DNA from: JBMNKL01 sp050952225
Lineage (GTDB): Bacteria; Bacillota; Clostridia; Acetivibrionales; DTU013
Assembly: GCA_050952225.1 (NCBI GenBank)
Contig: JBMNKL010000001.1
Location: 248,001-312,000 of the forward strand
DNA length: 64,000 nt
Direction: 5' to 3'
How positions within the stretch are numbered: the stretch's first letter is position 1; every line of letters begins with the position of its first letter. Positions 34,401 to 42,736 of the stretch are shown piece by piece. The notes under the pieces are model-generated. The model made no database searches. It saw nothing but the letters and a program-made list of their open reading frames with translations, and was not told the DNA's origin. A program made the position numbers and the translations under genes.

Positions 34401-36414
34401 TGTTCCAGTCCAGGTTCAGTATTTTGTCAAACCTTACGCTGATATAGTTTACCGGCGGGTCCTCGGCAGTGTCCTTTCCGTTGGCATCAAGAGCAAAACT
34501 CATGGGCAGCGGGACTTCCAACTCCGCGCCGTCCAGCGTGGTAAAGCTGGTTATGACGGAACGGTCGGACATTTTGCTTGCATTGGTCGTCCCCCTGTTT
34601 TCAGCATTTGTCGTGTACATCTGCAGGAAGTAAACGGTATTGGGCAGCAAAAACCCGGGATAGTCCCCGTGGCCGTCGATAGTGCCGTTGTCGCTTTCCG
34701 TATCGCCTTCCCATGTAAACAGGTCAAACGCGCCCAGCGTATATTCGAGGCGGTTCCCTACTTCCTTTATCTTGTCGGATTTTGCGCTTATGTATTTTAC
34801 CAGCCTGTAAACCGCGGGATAATTGCCCCAGTGGTGTTCCCCGACGTAAAGAGGGATATCCTCGGTGATAGCCGTTTGATTTGTACTCAGCATGAAGTGA
34901 AAATATAAATTGTTCTTTATAGTATCCCAGTTAAGCGGCTTGTCCCATGATATGGTTATATCCGTGGATTTTACGTCTATTTCCACGCCGGACGGTGAAA
35001 CTACCTTCCCGGAATTGAGAACCCTGTTTGTTACCGTTACGCCCGTGGGGAGCGGCGGCCTGCTGGTGTCCACCGTAAGGGTGTACGGCATTGCCGGCGA
35101 TTCCAGCCTGTCAACCGGGCTGTCGGACTTTACGACAATCTTGTAGAAAACCTCGTTTTCAGGACTGACCCCGCTAATCACTGTAATGGCAAAAGGACCG
35201 CTGAAATAAGTGTCATCCATGGTCCCTTTCACGACCCAGTCGCCCGGGATTGAAGGATCGTCGGTTGCCTGCACTTCATAATAAAGCCTTGGAAGATCGA
35301 GGCTTCCCTGGTTTATTTTATATATCTTGACATATATGTTGTTTGCGCTGTCTTTTGTCAGTTGAAACCGTATCGGGGTGCTGGCATAAGACCTTTCTCC
35401 CGACAGCATGCTCCCGTTCTGGTCCTCGGGGCCGCCGACCGTAACCGCTGCCACGTTGTTTCCCATGCTATCCTTGTAAATCGGCTTGATGTTCATATAG
35501 TACACGGTACCGGGAAGTATGTCGTTATCAGGCAAAATGTAATCAATGCCGGCGGGAGGCTCAGGGACTTCCGAATCATCGTCGGCCCTGCCCCAGAGCT
35601 CAAAGCTCATTGTACCCTCTGCGGCAACAATGGTGGCAGTGTCCGTACCGCCTGAGACTTGCGCGGTGTAATTGTTCCCGCCTGCCTGTTCAACAAGTAC
35701 CGATGCTTGCGTAGAACCCGCATTCAGCAGGTTTAAATCAGTAGAAATGTTGATCCTGTAATTTAGTGTCGAAATTTCACGATTGCCCGGGTAAATCGAA
35801 TTAAGTGCATTCTGCATGTAAGCCAGGGCATCGCTGCCATTGGCCGGCACAAACTTATTGTTGCCGGGGTTCGGATCGGGATCGGGATACACCTTGTTGT
35901 CCGGGTCGCAAAAAATCTTCGGCACTGTCCAGCTTAACCTAAGCCTCGGCATGCTTCCGATTTCACGCCCGCCGCCTTCCAGGTCCACGTACGGCTGATC
36001 AGGTGTCGCAGATTGAAAGGTCATTTTCGGCATAAAGAAGAGAAGGCCTCTTCCTATCGGGTCACCGACCGGGTTTCCTTCCTCATCCACGGCTCCGTAA
36101 ACGGCAACGCTGATGTCATATATGTAATCATTCCTAAGCCCGCTGATTGTTGCCGTCCGGACGGGCGACAGGATTGTGTCCGATACGACCAGCTCGGCGG
36201 TATCGTTGGTATCCGGCTTGTGAAAAGCGACTACCGCAGCGGCAGCACCTGAAATATCACTCCAATGAAACTCCAGGGTCCCGTTCCTGTACGAATCGAC
36301 CGTAATAACGACAGGAACCGCTGCCGCGTAAACCGCGACAAACAAGCCTCCAAAAAGGCTATATAGCAAAATGGCAACGATTAATAAGGAAACTGGCTTT
36401 CTTATATGGTTCAT
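31423..36414 (-). CDS. Giant exported Fn3-repeat protein with C-terminal SLH region
   Basis: A 1,663-residue relative of the neighbouring gene: signal peptide (LLYSLFGGLFVAVYAA), about six fibronectin type III-like modules (FHWSDISGAAAAVVAFHKPD, LLPNTVYFLQMYTTNAENRG, LLPNTVYYIKARTRL, VFPNKLYYFSLRAVRVD, LKSNVKYFIKVRSVKID), a conserved non-Fn3 region, and SLH-like repeats (DVFPGIRDNFMPDNKATCRE, ELDGNGRFRPGEQMTRAEVV). It lies 68 bases upstream of the 1,333-residue paralogue. ATG follows GGAGGTCTGTC. The reading frame is intact over 5 kb, a useful measure of sequence quality in this part of the window. Confidence 0.85.
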   Translation of the reverse strand: MNHIRKPVSLLIVAILLYSLFGGLFVAVYAAAVPVVITVDSYRNGTLEFHWSDISGAAAAVVAFHKPDTNDTAELVVSDTILSPVRTATISGLRNDYIYDISVAVYGAVDEEGNPVGDPIGRGLLFFMPKMTFQSATPDQPYVDLEGGGREIGSMPRLRLSWTVPKIFCDPDNKVYPDPDPNPGNNKFVPANGSDALAYMQNALNSIYPGNREISTLNYRINISTDLNLLNAGSTQASVLVEQAGGNNYTAQVSGGTDTATIVAAEGTMSFELWGRADDDSEVPEPPAGIDYILPDNDILPGTVYYMNIKPIYKDSMGNNVAAVTVGGPEDQNGSMLSGERSYASTPIRFQLTKDSANNIYVKIYKINQGSLDLPRLYYEVQATDDPSIPGDWVVKGTMDDTYFSGPFAITVISGVSPENEVFYKIVVKSDSPVDRLESPAMPYTLTVDTSRPPLPTGVTVTNRVLNSGKVVSPSGVEIDVKSTDITISWDKPLNWDTIKNNLYFHFMLSTNQTAITEDIPLYVGEHHWGNYPAVYRLVKYISAKSDKIKEVGNRLEYTLGAFDLFTWEGDTESDNGTIDGHGDYPGFLLPNTVYFLQMYTTNAENRGTTNASKMSDRSVITSFTTLDGAELEVPLPMSFALDANGKDTAEDPPVNYISVRFDKILNLDWNKHVTDYDPGNYSYHIYYDILMSLRNDPLSFKLIGTTENPGGDVVFTGAADPQSTSVRARISRFEEQENVNVFGYKLLPNTVYYIKARTRLVIQSRTDPADVRSKESVYTTVLPVTTVRLDIIPPDDEARKPLAPTDFAIAVDEESGEPLVSDYSVTFSWKRRENDVIYQMIKTTRKVNPAAETEDYANDPEYLSFLQEYDLLSDNTENGAVYLDPADDSTHPGKFTYDSVTGTCTYTVDRRVFPNKLYYFSLRAVRVDADRKPLEPASESVWVSIPVTTALIEAPLSLEAVLGAELGFYWTDDTAGLTAEDYKIYVKGPSDKDYKLMDRSRATVIKDTDGKTYYGRVRELKLNTYYDIKVIKGANTTVYDKRSVKTRDACHEIEVKWIGKPLDEYARYEIAIMEEGGSEYTVLTAADLEHYINKTGSVLPYYTEETAYTINNDKVCYYAKIKSANVVIQGGIVTRQPLKSNVKYFIKVRSVKIDAVDTNIIAYSKYIGPVNIRTEFSQEDYDNIDREEREKAIFLDKIEMLEKRYYWRVAIGRSRATTILLKGMRVADAMRNSPGDSFTVDLTPLSINVASDVIYVPITVIKTMNAFRKNLVIRTEGMELVLRPATLDASANGPLKEILAREEVKDIYVKVDILRSVSSSIPLPQEHLKITGICELDIIAFGLSMTDEAMAKMYHDWLYDEDTGQVSEKLNLLLNAYVGSGPGSTATIEKYAQNIVDMIEKELSLYIDDTLQDAKIDNAVERIEEPGAPVLAGMAVGAARGVKIPYVLYDGSRSWQKISAGTLQEGSMVRFNLVKTGKFVIMAAQTVIGGVSQVHWARDYIEAIASRYDLSDVFPGIRDNFMPDNKATCREVVLLYEKVTGKTAENAGLDIRQKNVKLGLSGIIHPNSLAKNIKRQETAKVLLKLFSVKKGAAMDRLKPGGRIMIADENAIGDDYFQPVVMIVDMKVMELDGNGRFRPGEQMTRAEVVAAFVKMLRLTGDID

Positions 36415-36558
36415 ATATGACAGACCTCCGGCAAATACATCTGACCTTCTGGTTTTTTATTGAATTATGCATTCCACGCCCGCGGCCTTTTGCCCCCGGG
36501 TAAGTACTATTATTATATCGGCAAAACCCCTGCACAAATTAATAAAAGAACGGGGAAC

Positions 36559-36870
36559 TTACGGTTTCTTGCTTACAAATATCTGATTCCTTCCGTGCTT
36601 TACGGACCTTTTCACGTCATATCCTCTCATTACCAGCGTGTCATATATTTCATCCGCCTGGTTGAAACAATTGTTGCCGATGTCCAATATGAGCGTTTCT
36701 CCAGGTTTCAAATTTTTCGAAATATCTTTTAACGTTGTATCAGTCTGAAGACATTCTGCATATATCGACATATCCCCGGTGTTTCCTGCGCGCTTCCTGT
36801 CAGGGCCGCTCCCGTACCCGGAAGTATCTTTTTTGCAGTTCCTGCTTGATTTTTGATTTGACATTGGCAT
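36559..36870 (-). CDS. Conserved-looking small protein of unknown function
   Basis: A 103-residue soluble protein with a polar, probably disordered N-terminus (about 35 residues, Lys/Ser/Gly-rich) and a compact alpha/beta C-terminus (LKPGETLILDIGNNCFNQAD, MRGYDVKRSVKHGRNQIFV). The ATG at 36868-36870 has a strong GGAGGG Shine-Dalgarno, supporting real expression. The strand-helix-strand pattern resembles TusA-like or small SAM-fold fragments but no motif is decisive. Lies between the Fn3/SLH pair and divergent aroK. Confidence 0.55.
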   Translation of the reverse strand: MPMSNQKSSRNCKKDTSGYGSGPDRKRAGNTGDMSIYAECLQTDTTLKDISKNLKPGETLILDIGNNCFNQADEIYDTLVMRGYDVKRSVKHGRNQIFVSKKP

Positions 36871-37009
36871 GTACCCTCCACAATAAAGTAAAGCTGAAAT
36901 TGTCCCGGTTTTTTATAAAGATTGTTTGTGATATAGTATAGTATTATCATGAACCATAAATTTTATATGTAAATACTAATGCCAAGAACAGTTTTGTCCG
37001 GGTTTGGGT

Positions 37010-37522
37010 ATGATGAATAAAAATGTTGTTTTGATAGGAATGCCGGGAGCTGGCAAAAGCACGGTCGGGCGGCTGCTGGCAAAGGCTCTTGAAATGCCTT
37101 TTATCGATACGGATAAATTAATCCGGGACCGGGAAAAAAGCAGCCTCCAGGAGCTGATCAATAAAAAAGGCATCGACGAATTTTTAAGGATAGAAGAAGA
37201 AGTAATCCTGGGCCTCAAAGCAGAAAACCATATAGTCGCTACCGGCGGCAGCGCCGTTTATAGCGAAGCAGCCATAAATCATCTGAAATCAGGCGGCATC
37301 GTCGTATTTTTGGATGCAAAACCCTACCAGCTGGCAAGGCGTATTAAAAACGCCGAAAAGCGCGGCATAGCAATGAAGAACGGCCAGACCCTTGAAGGAC
37401 TGTACCGTGAAAGGCTTCCCCTTTACAGAAAATATGCAGACATTGAAATCAACTGTTCCGGAAAGCACATCAACGCCATCGTATCTGAAATCATTGGCTT
37501 TTTACGGCACAGCTCCGGTTGA
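37010..37522 (+). CDS. aroK: Shikimate kinase
   Basis: A 170-residue P-loop kinase that phosphorylates shikimate at the 3-hydroxyl, step five of aromatic amino-acid synthesis. P-loop GMPGAGKST, shikimate-binding FIDTDKLI and FLRIEEEVI, the GG motif VATGGSAVY, and the lid/adenine segment RERLPLYRKYADI are present in order. Start ATG 37010 or 37013; the Shine-Dalgarno is weak. Monocistronic, facing the GGDEF/EAL gene. Confidence 0.9.
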   Translation: MMNKNVVLIGMPGAGKSTVGRLLAKALEMPFIDTDKLIRDREKSSLQELINKKGIDEFLRIEEEVILGLKAENHIVATGGSAVYSEAAINHLKSGGIVVFLDAKPYQLARRIKNAEKRGIAMKNGQTLEGLYRERLPLYRKYADIEINCSGKHINAIVSEIIGFLRHSSG

Positions 37523-37646
37523 TGGAACCAGAAATCGAAAATTTCCAAAAGCGCGGGATATTTTTTTAAAAATAATGTATAAAGAACAATAAAAGGGGGA
37601 AATAATAATGTTGACCTCACAAAATACATTTTGACCCCCTTTACAT

Positions 37647-37675
37647 GGTTAGTCGCCAGACTAACCAACTTTTTT
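37647..37675 (+). terminator. Terminator after aroK
   Basis: GGTTAGTC-GCCA-GACTAACC followed after three bases by T6. Just upstream (37606-37637) is the motif pair GTTGACC ... TTTTGACC that recalls the end of an insertion sequence, but nothing else of one is present. Confidence 0.8.
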
Positions 37676-37738
37676 GCCTTTTTCAGGCTATCCTTTGCTT
37701 AATCCGGTCTTCGGGTTATATCCTCAGAACGTCCGTTT

Positions 37739-37835
37739 TGTGGATATGCAGTTGTGGATAATGTTGATAAGTCTGTGAATAAGCCCGTTTTTATTGAATA
37801 TTTAGCCGTTTATACTGCCGAAAACCTGTGGATAA
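37739..37835. other. Cluster of five DnaA-box-like sites
   Basis: TGTGGATAA (reverse complement of the TTATCCACA box) occurs exactly at 37753-37761 and 37827-37835, with one-mismatch versions at 37739-37747, 37762-37770 and 37774-37782, all in the same orientation. The spacing is 5-14 bases among the first four, followed by a T/A-rich stretch. The region is the 332-bp gap between convergent aroK and the GGDEF/EAL gene, so promoter control is not the obvious purpose. It may be a DnaA-titration site or a secondary or relic origin-like element. Confidence 0.6.
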
Positions 37836-37854
37836 CTAAAAACCCGCCTTAAAT

Positions 37855-40446
37855 CTAAAGGAGCTTGTTCACATCTTCTTCAGGTATAGGCCTGGAATAG
37901 AAAAAACCCTGGACCATGTCACATTTATGCCGGAGCAGGTATTCCACCTGTTCCTCGTTTTCAACCCCTTCCGCGACAACAACAAGTTTTCTCTGATGGC
38001 CTATATGTATGATGGATTCCACCATATTGCTTTCGTCTCCCGGTATGTCGTCGACAAAGCTTTTGTCGATTTTTAAAGTATTGATAGGTAACTGCTTCAA
38101 ATAGCTAAGAGATGAAAAGCCTTTGCCGAAATCGTCAATAGATATTTTTACCCCGTTTTTCCTCAGTTCCTGGAGCTTCCTTAAATTGAAATCAATTGAT
38201 TCAACGAGCTTGGATTCAGTAAGCTCAAGCTCAAGCAACTCAGGATTAAGGCCTGTCTGCTCAAGTATACCCATAACCGTATCGACAAAATCGTCCTGCA
38301 TAAGCTGCATGACGGAAATATTTACAGATATCCTGAAATTGCTCTGCATGCGGTCGTTTATTCTCTTTATAAATTCACAGGCGGTTTTCAAAACCCACTT
38401 GCCTATTCGAATTATCAAACCGGTTTCCTCGGCTATCCTTATAAAATTCAGCGGTGGAATAATGCCGCGTTCAGGATGCACCCATCTTATCAAGGCTTCA
38501 AAGCCGCATATCTTTCCTGTCGCCAGCTCAATCTGCGGCTGGTAGTGAAGTACAAATTGATTCTCCTCTATTGCTTTATGTAAACCGTTCTCCATGTTTA
38601 TCCGCTCGGTTAACTCATCATTCATTTCATTTCTGAAGAAAACCTGCTTGTTCTTGCCTTCTTTCTTTGCGCTGTGCATTGCCAGGTCGGAATTTCTAAG
38701 CATTTCCTCCATACTGCCCGCATCTTCCGGGTATATCGATATACCACAGCTGGCAGTAATATGTACCTGTTTTCCCATTACTGAAAACGGTTCGCTGAAA
38801 ATGGCGCCTATCATGTTAACTTTTTCATCCAGTTCTCTTTTGTCCCGTATGTTATTTAAGAATATGAAAAATTCGTCCCCTTCAAACCTGGCAACAATGG
38901 CGCTTCTTGAAAACGTCTTTTTCAGCCGTTTGCCGATTTCAACAAGAAGCTTGTCCCCCGCTGAATGCCCGAAGGAATCATTTATATATTTCAGGTTGTC
39001 CAGGTCAAGGTTGAACAGGGCACATTTCCTGGTTCTGCTCCTCCTGGACAAGGCTTTCTTCATTGCCTCGTAAAGAGCATTGCGGTTTGGCAACCCGGTG
39101 AGGGGATCCTTAAAAGTAAACTGCCTTATTGTTTCTTCGGTAGCGGCTAATTCATTATATACAGCTGAGAGTTCTTCAAAGCTGTTCTGGAGCTTTTTTT
39201 CCTGGTCCACCCTATCCGTTATATTGATGCCCAGGATTTCTATCAGGTTGTTGTCTTCCTTGTCGGTGATTACATTGCAGTAAACGTAGACAGGCTTGCC
39301 GCTTCCGCGCTTTAATGAAAGTTCAAGCGCCGTGCAGCTGTTTTGATGCTGGAAATCCGAAATGGCGTCCTTCAGCTTTTCGATGTCATCCCGCGATAAC
39401 AACTCGTAAATATTCTCCACTTTGTCCATCCCGAAGCTGTCAAAGTAATCCAGTATGTCATCGGCATACCTGTTGGTTGAAACGATTGTGCCGTCCCTTT
39501 CAATTTCTATAACCATCAGGTTTGTCATGTCTGTAATTCTCAATGTATTCATCTGCTGCCTTTGCAGATTTATTTTCATCAGGCGCAGGCGTGTCAGCGC
39601 AAATGCTATAATAAGCGACGATACCAGTATAAATATGAATATCACGGCAAAAACATGGTTCAGTCTTTCAAATGCCGCATTTTTAGGCAGCGTCACCGCT
39701 ATTGACCATCCCGTATTTTTTATAGGGGAAAAGCCCATTATCCTTTCTTCGCCATCATAAAAGTAACTCCCGGCCCCGCTCTGCCCTGAAACCATCCTTG
39801 TTTCAAGCGCGACCAGATCCTGTAATTCAGGGTCGTCTTTTCCCGTTTTCAAATCATTCCTTATATCGTATATAAACTGCCTGTTTTCGTGGGCAATTAT
39901 ATCCCCGTCTCTATTCAAAATAAACGTATACCCGTTCTCGTTCAGCCTGATATCGTCCGTCATCCGGCTTAAAACATCAGCATCATATGTTATGCAAAGG
40001 ACGCCGTTTATCCTGCCGTACTCAAAAACAGGAACAGCAACCACATATGCCATCGAATTGTCCTGCCGGCAGATGAACGGATCGGAAACCGCCGGTTTCC
40101 CGTTCATTGCTTTAACATAATATTCCTGATCGTAAATATTTGATTCCGTACCATCCAGCGACACTGAGATTCCATTTGCGTCCGTAATGCTTAAACTTTT
40201 GTGCTTATCCGGGTTAAATTGCTTTTTCAGTTCAGCCAGGCGTTCTTCCACCGGTAAACCTGAATTGCTGATTATACTGTTTGAGGATATTGACCCGGCC
40301 TCGGACAGGCAGCCGGAAAGATAGGCTTCAATAGTTGCGGCCCTTTGTTCCGCATAGCGTATTAATGTATTCTCCAGGTCGGAATAGAGCATCCGGGTAA
40401 CCGTGCTGTAAATAATCAGGCCCGTTATCAAAGCTATAACGGCCAT
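37855..40446 (-). CDS. Membrane sensor with GGDEF and EAL domains
   Basis: An 863-residue protein: N-terminal membrane helix, extracellular dCache-like sensor (about residues 30-270, WSIAVTLPKNAAFER before the second membrane helix FAVIFIFILVSSLIIAFALT), a PAS-like domain, GGDEF and EAL. The GGDEF signature reads FEGDEF, so the first Gly is Glu. The EAL domain looks catalytic: FEALIRW, NISVMQL, ELTESKLVE, IDDFGKGFSSLSYL, KIDKSFV, AEGVE. Likely acts mainly as a c-di-GMP phosphodiesterase (inference). The frame extends upstream without an ATG; a CTG at about 40492 after AGAAGGTG would add a basic KRLNENS N-terminus and could be the true start. Confidence 0.85.
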   Translation of the reverse strand: MAVIALITGLIIYSTVTRMLYSDLENTLIRYAEQRAATIEAYLSGCLSEAGSISSNSIISNSGLPVEERLAELKKQFNPDKHKSLSITDANGISVSLDGTESNIYDQEYYVKAMNGKPAVSDPFICRQDNSMAYVVAVPVFEYGRINGVLCITYDADVLSRMTDDIRLNENGYTFILNRDGDIIAHENRQFIYDIRNDLKTGKDDPELQDLVALETRMVSGQSGAGSYFYDGEERIMGFSPIKNTGWSIAVTLPKNAAFERLNHVFAVIFIFILVSSLIIAFALTRLRLMKINLQRQQMNTLRITDMTNLMVIEIERDGTIVSTNRYADDILDYFDSFGMDKVENIYELLSRDDIEKLKDAISDFQHQNSCTALELSLKRGSGKPVYVYCNVITDKEDNNLIEILGINITDRVDQEKKLQNSFEELSAVYNELAATEETIRQFTFKDPLTGLPNRNALYEAMKKALSRRSRTRKCALFNLDLDNLKYINDSFGHSAGDKLLVEIGKRLKKTFSRSAIVARFEGDEFFIFLNNIRDKRELDEKVNMIGAIFSEPFSVMGKQVHITASCGISIYPEDAGSMEEMLRNSDLAMHSAKKEGKNKQVFFRNEMNDELTERINMENGLHKAIEENQFVLHYQPQIELATGKICGFEALIRWVHPERGIIPPLNFIRIAEETGLIIRIGKWVLKTACEFIKRINDRMQSNFRISVNISVMQLMQDDFVDTVMGILEQTGLNPELLELELTESKLVESIDFNLRKLQELRKNGVKISIDDFGKGFSSLSYLKQLPINTLKIDKSFVDDIPGDESNMVESIIHIGHQRKLVVVAEGVENEEQVEYLLRHKCDMVQGFFYSRPIPEEDVNKLL

Positions 40447-40565
40447 TTTAAGCGTTTGTACAATGACAGAGTTTTCATTAAGCCTTTTCAGAAAATCACC
40501 TTCTATTAATCTTTTGTGTTTTGTCCCGCCACTTTATATATCGGAACCAAGGTCAAATTATAGAA

Positions 40566-40595
40566 GCAATTTGTGCTTAATATTCCACAAATTGC
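40566..40595. repeat. Perfect 10-bp inverted repeat upstream of the GGDEF/EAL gene
   Basis: GCAATTTGTG and CACAAATTGC with a 10-base loop; a minus-strand TATAAT lies next to it (40555-40560). Neither side has a T tract, so an operator is more likely than a terminator. Confidence 0.4.
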
Positions 40596-40659
40596 CCCCT
40601 CCTGGCGTTTTAATCCGGGCCGGACATGCCGGCCGGGACTTAACCCTCCATAAAATGCG

Positions 40660-40899
40660 CTAACTTTTCAATTCTTCCATACAAGCCCGGCAAATATTCT
40701 TACCCCTGTAACTGATAATATCTTTTGCATTTCCACAGAAAATGCAGGCTGGTTCATATTTTTTAAGTACAATACTGGCTCCGTCTATAAAAATCTCCAG
40801 GGCGTCTTTCTCCGCTATATTCAGAGTCCTTCTCAATTCGACCGGCAATACTATCCTGCCAAGTTCATCAACTTTTCTTACTATACCGGTAGACCGCAT
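40660..40899 (-). CDS. AbrB-type transcription regulator with zinc-ribbon tail
   Basis: A 79-residue protein. The first 47 residues are a swapped-hairpin AbrB domain (MRSTGIVRKVDELGRIVLPV, ELRRTLNIAEKD). The last 30 contain CIFC and CRAC, a probable structural zinc ribbon. Bacterial AbrB-family members are transition-state regulators; SpoVT is a sporulation relative but has a GAF tail, which this lacks. ATG follows GGGAGGTGACTGA. GC-rich hairpins at 40605-40640 may terminate it. Confidence 0.85.
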   Translation of the reverse strand: MRSTGIVRKVDELGRIVLPVELRRTLNIAEKDALEIFIDGASIVLKKYEPACIFCGNAKDIISYRGKNICRACMEELKS

Positions 40900-40914
40900 T
40901 CAGTCACCTCCCGC

Positions 40915-40944
40915 TTTATACCAGTATATGCACGCTTCTCACAA
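40915..40944 (-). promoter_or_regulatory. Promoter of the AbrB-type gene
   Basis: Minus-strand TTGTGA (40939-40944), 18-base spacer, TATAAA (40915-40920), very close to the ribosome binding site, so the leader is short. Confidence 0.45.
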
Positions 40945-41052
40945 AAGTGCCATACATGGAGGAAAGGTATTATCATGTTAATGTAAATAATACACTTTAT
41001 TCCCTAATAAATTAATGAATTTTTTCTAGATTCTACCCTGAAAAATGTCAGT

Positions 41053-42156
41053 TTATGTCTGTTTGTCCGCGCTATTCCTGTATTTGCTCGGACTCATTCC
41101 CATGTATTTCTTGAAAATCCTGCTGAAGTATTCGGCATCTTTATAGCCCATCATCAGGGCCGCCTCATACGTCTTCAAACCGTTTTTGACCAGCAGCCTG
41201 GACGCTCTTTTCATTTTTACCCTTGTTATATACTCGATCAGCAATTCTCCTGTTTTTTGCCTGAATACTTCGCCCAGGTATTTCCTGTTCATATAAAGGG
41301 CTTTTGATATTCCTTCTATGGAAACCTTGTTATCCACTGTTTCCAGCACATGCCTGGATATTCTGTTCTCGATTTGCCCCCTGTTGCTACCATATTCCAG
41401 CCCGGTTATCGTCTCAAACAGTTCTCTTACTGATGCCTGAAAGGATTCTGACGCTTCTTTGGCACTGCCCATGCCCGTAAAATCGATTCCTTTGTATTTT
41501 TGAACGTCAACAAACTTTTCCAGCCATTGATAGTACATTGACAGCTGCCTCGTCAACTCGGCCATTGTCCGCTTAAAAACCATGCCCGCCATTATCATGT
41601 TATCCCCGAACACCGCTTCGATGGCATCCGTAAGCCTGCCGGCATTCTTCATAACATCGGGGGACTTGACCTTGAACGCTTCAACCAGCTGCTCGAGTTC
41701 AACTACGGGCAGATGGTCTTCCAGCTTTTCTTCCAATCCTGATTTAAGGCTGTTTACAAATTCCCGCTCTTCCTTTTTTTGCAATAGAAATTTCCTGGCT
41801 CTTTTAAGCATGCCGGCCAGTTCATCCTGGTTCACCGGTTTATTGAGGTAATCAAAGGCACCGTATTGTATACCTTGCTTTGCGTATGTGAAATCTTCGT
41901 GGTCACTCAGAAGCACCACGCAAGGACACAGTTTATCCCTGGTTACCTCCTTTAACAGTTCAATGCCGTCTATTTTCGGCATTTTTATATCGGTTATCAA
42001 TAAATCGATGCGGCGGCTGCGAAGTATGTCAAGCGCCTCCTGGCCATTCTGCGCCTCCGCTGCGATTTTAAACCCCGTATCTTCATTCCACAGATTCATC
42101 CGTGCAATATGCCTGCGGCTTGTATCCATATCATCAACCAACATAACGCTGTACAA
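41053..42156 (-). CDS. Response regulator with AraC-type DNA-binding domain
   Basis: A 367-residue protein: receiver domain (LVDDMD acid pocket, phospho-acceptor Asp in LLITDIKMPKIDG, conserved Lys in YLNKPVN), a middle helical linker of about 130 residues, and C-terminal AraC HTH (VSIEGISKALYMNRKYLGEV, EAALMMGYKDAEYFSRIFKK). YesN-like regulators usually pair with a YesM-type kinase and control sugar uptake, but no kinase lies nearby. Start TTG (42154-42156) follows GAGGTGATT. Target genes unknown. Confidence 0.88.
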   Translation of the reverse strand: MYSVMLVDDMDTSRRHIARMNLWNEDTGFKIAAEAQNGQEALDILRSRRIDLLITDIKMPKIDGIELLKEVTRDKLCPCVVLLSDHEDFTYAKQGIQYGAFDYLNKPVNQDELAGMLKRARKFLLQKKEEREFVNSLKSGLEEKLEDHLPVVELEQLVEAFKVKSPDVMKNAGRLTDAIEAVFGDNMIMAGMVFKRTMAELTRQLSMYYQWLEKFVDVQKYKGIDFTGMGSAKEASESFQASVRELFETITGLEYGSNRGQIENRISRHVLETVDNKVSIEGISKALYMNRKYLGEVFRQKTGELLIEYITRVKMKRASRLLVKNGLKTYEAALMMGYKDAEYFSRIFKKYMGMSPSKYRNSADKQT

Positions 42157-42306
42157 TAAGAATCACCTCGCCATGACATGTTTCGACAACCTTCGATAGA
42201 CAAAAAGCTATAAACAGGCACACAGATAATATTAGCATAAAATTGCTTGTAATGGTAACAAAAATATTCTGATTTTTTGTAGTGTTTTACTGTTAATGAG
42301 TAACAA

Positions 42307-42636
42307 ATGTTCATGGGTTTCATGAAAATCGGGGTTTCTTTAATGACAGCATTCACACTAGTCATTTTCCTGGCTGCCTGGCTTGATATCAGCGAGTTGC
42401 TGTTTATACTGCTGTTGTTATGGTTTTATTCGTTCTTCGACTGTATAAACAGGCGCTATTCAAGTGATGAGGAATTTGCCGCCATGGAGGATTATTACCT
42501 GTTTTCCATAGACAAACTGCTGGCGTCAAGCAGCAAACTGTCAGCGATACGCAAGCCGTTGGCAGGTATACTGTTGCTTCTCTTGGGATTATACCTGGTA
42601 TGGAACAACCTGCTGATGAGCTGCCGCTGGCAATGA
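42307..42636 (+). CDS. Small membrane protein, probably N-terminally truncated
   Basis: A 109-residue protein with three hydrophobic helices (VSLMTAFTLVIFLAAWL, ELLFILLLLWFYSFFDCINR, PLAGILLLLLGLYLVWNNL). It resembles clostridial small membrane proteins that begin with a lysine-rich helix and a PGAGHxYxG motif before MKxGxxLM; here the frame starts at MFMGFMKIG with a stop just upstream and no ribosome binding site. So the first about 25 residues seem to be lost. It may be a remnant. Function unknown. Confidence 0.5.
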   Translation: MFMGFMKIGVSLMTAFTLVIFLAAWLDISELLFILLLLWFYSFFDCINRRYSSDEEFAAMEDYYLFSIDKLLASSSKLSAIRKPLAGILLLLLGLYLVWNNLLMSCRWQ

Positions 42637-42693
42637 AGCCGGTCTGCCCTCATAAGAAGCATTGTTTCCGCTTCGTCAGCAATAAACAAAGTC

Positions 42694-42728
42694 AGAGCCT
42701 GTCAGCTATTATGCCGACAGGCTCTTTT
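42694..42728 (+). terminator. Terminator after the small membrane protein
   Basis: AGAGCCTGTC (42694-42703) pairs with GACAGGCTCT (42716-42725), followed by TTTT; it also ends beside the tRNA-Arg gene on the other strand. Confidence 0.8.
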
Positions 42729-42736
42729 GCTGTACC

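Noticed and set aside
37606..37637. Possible insertion-sequence end (GTTGACCTC ... TTTTGACCCCC)
   Set aside because: Only about 30 bases resemble an IS terminus; there is no transposase, matching second end or target duplication nearby.
37739..37835. Chromosomal oriC
   Set aside because: No dnaA, dnaN, recF or gyr genes lie nearby and only one box cluster is visible; a secondary DnaA cluster is the more cautious reading.
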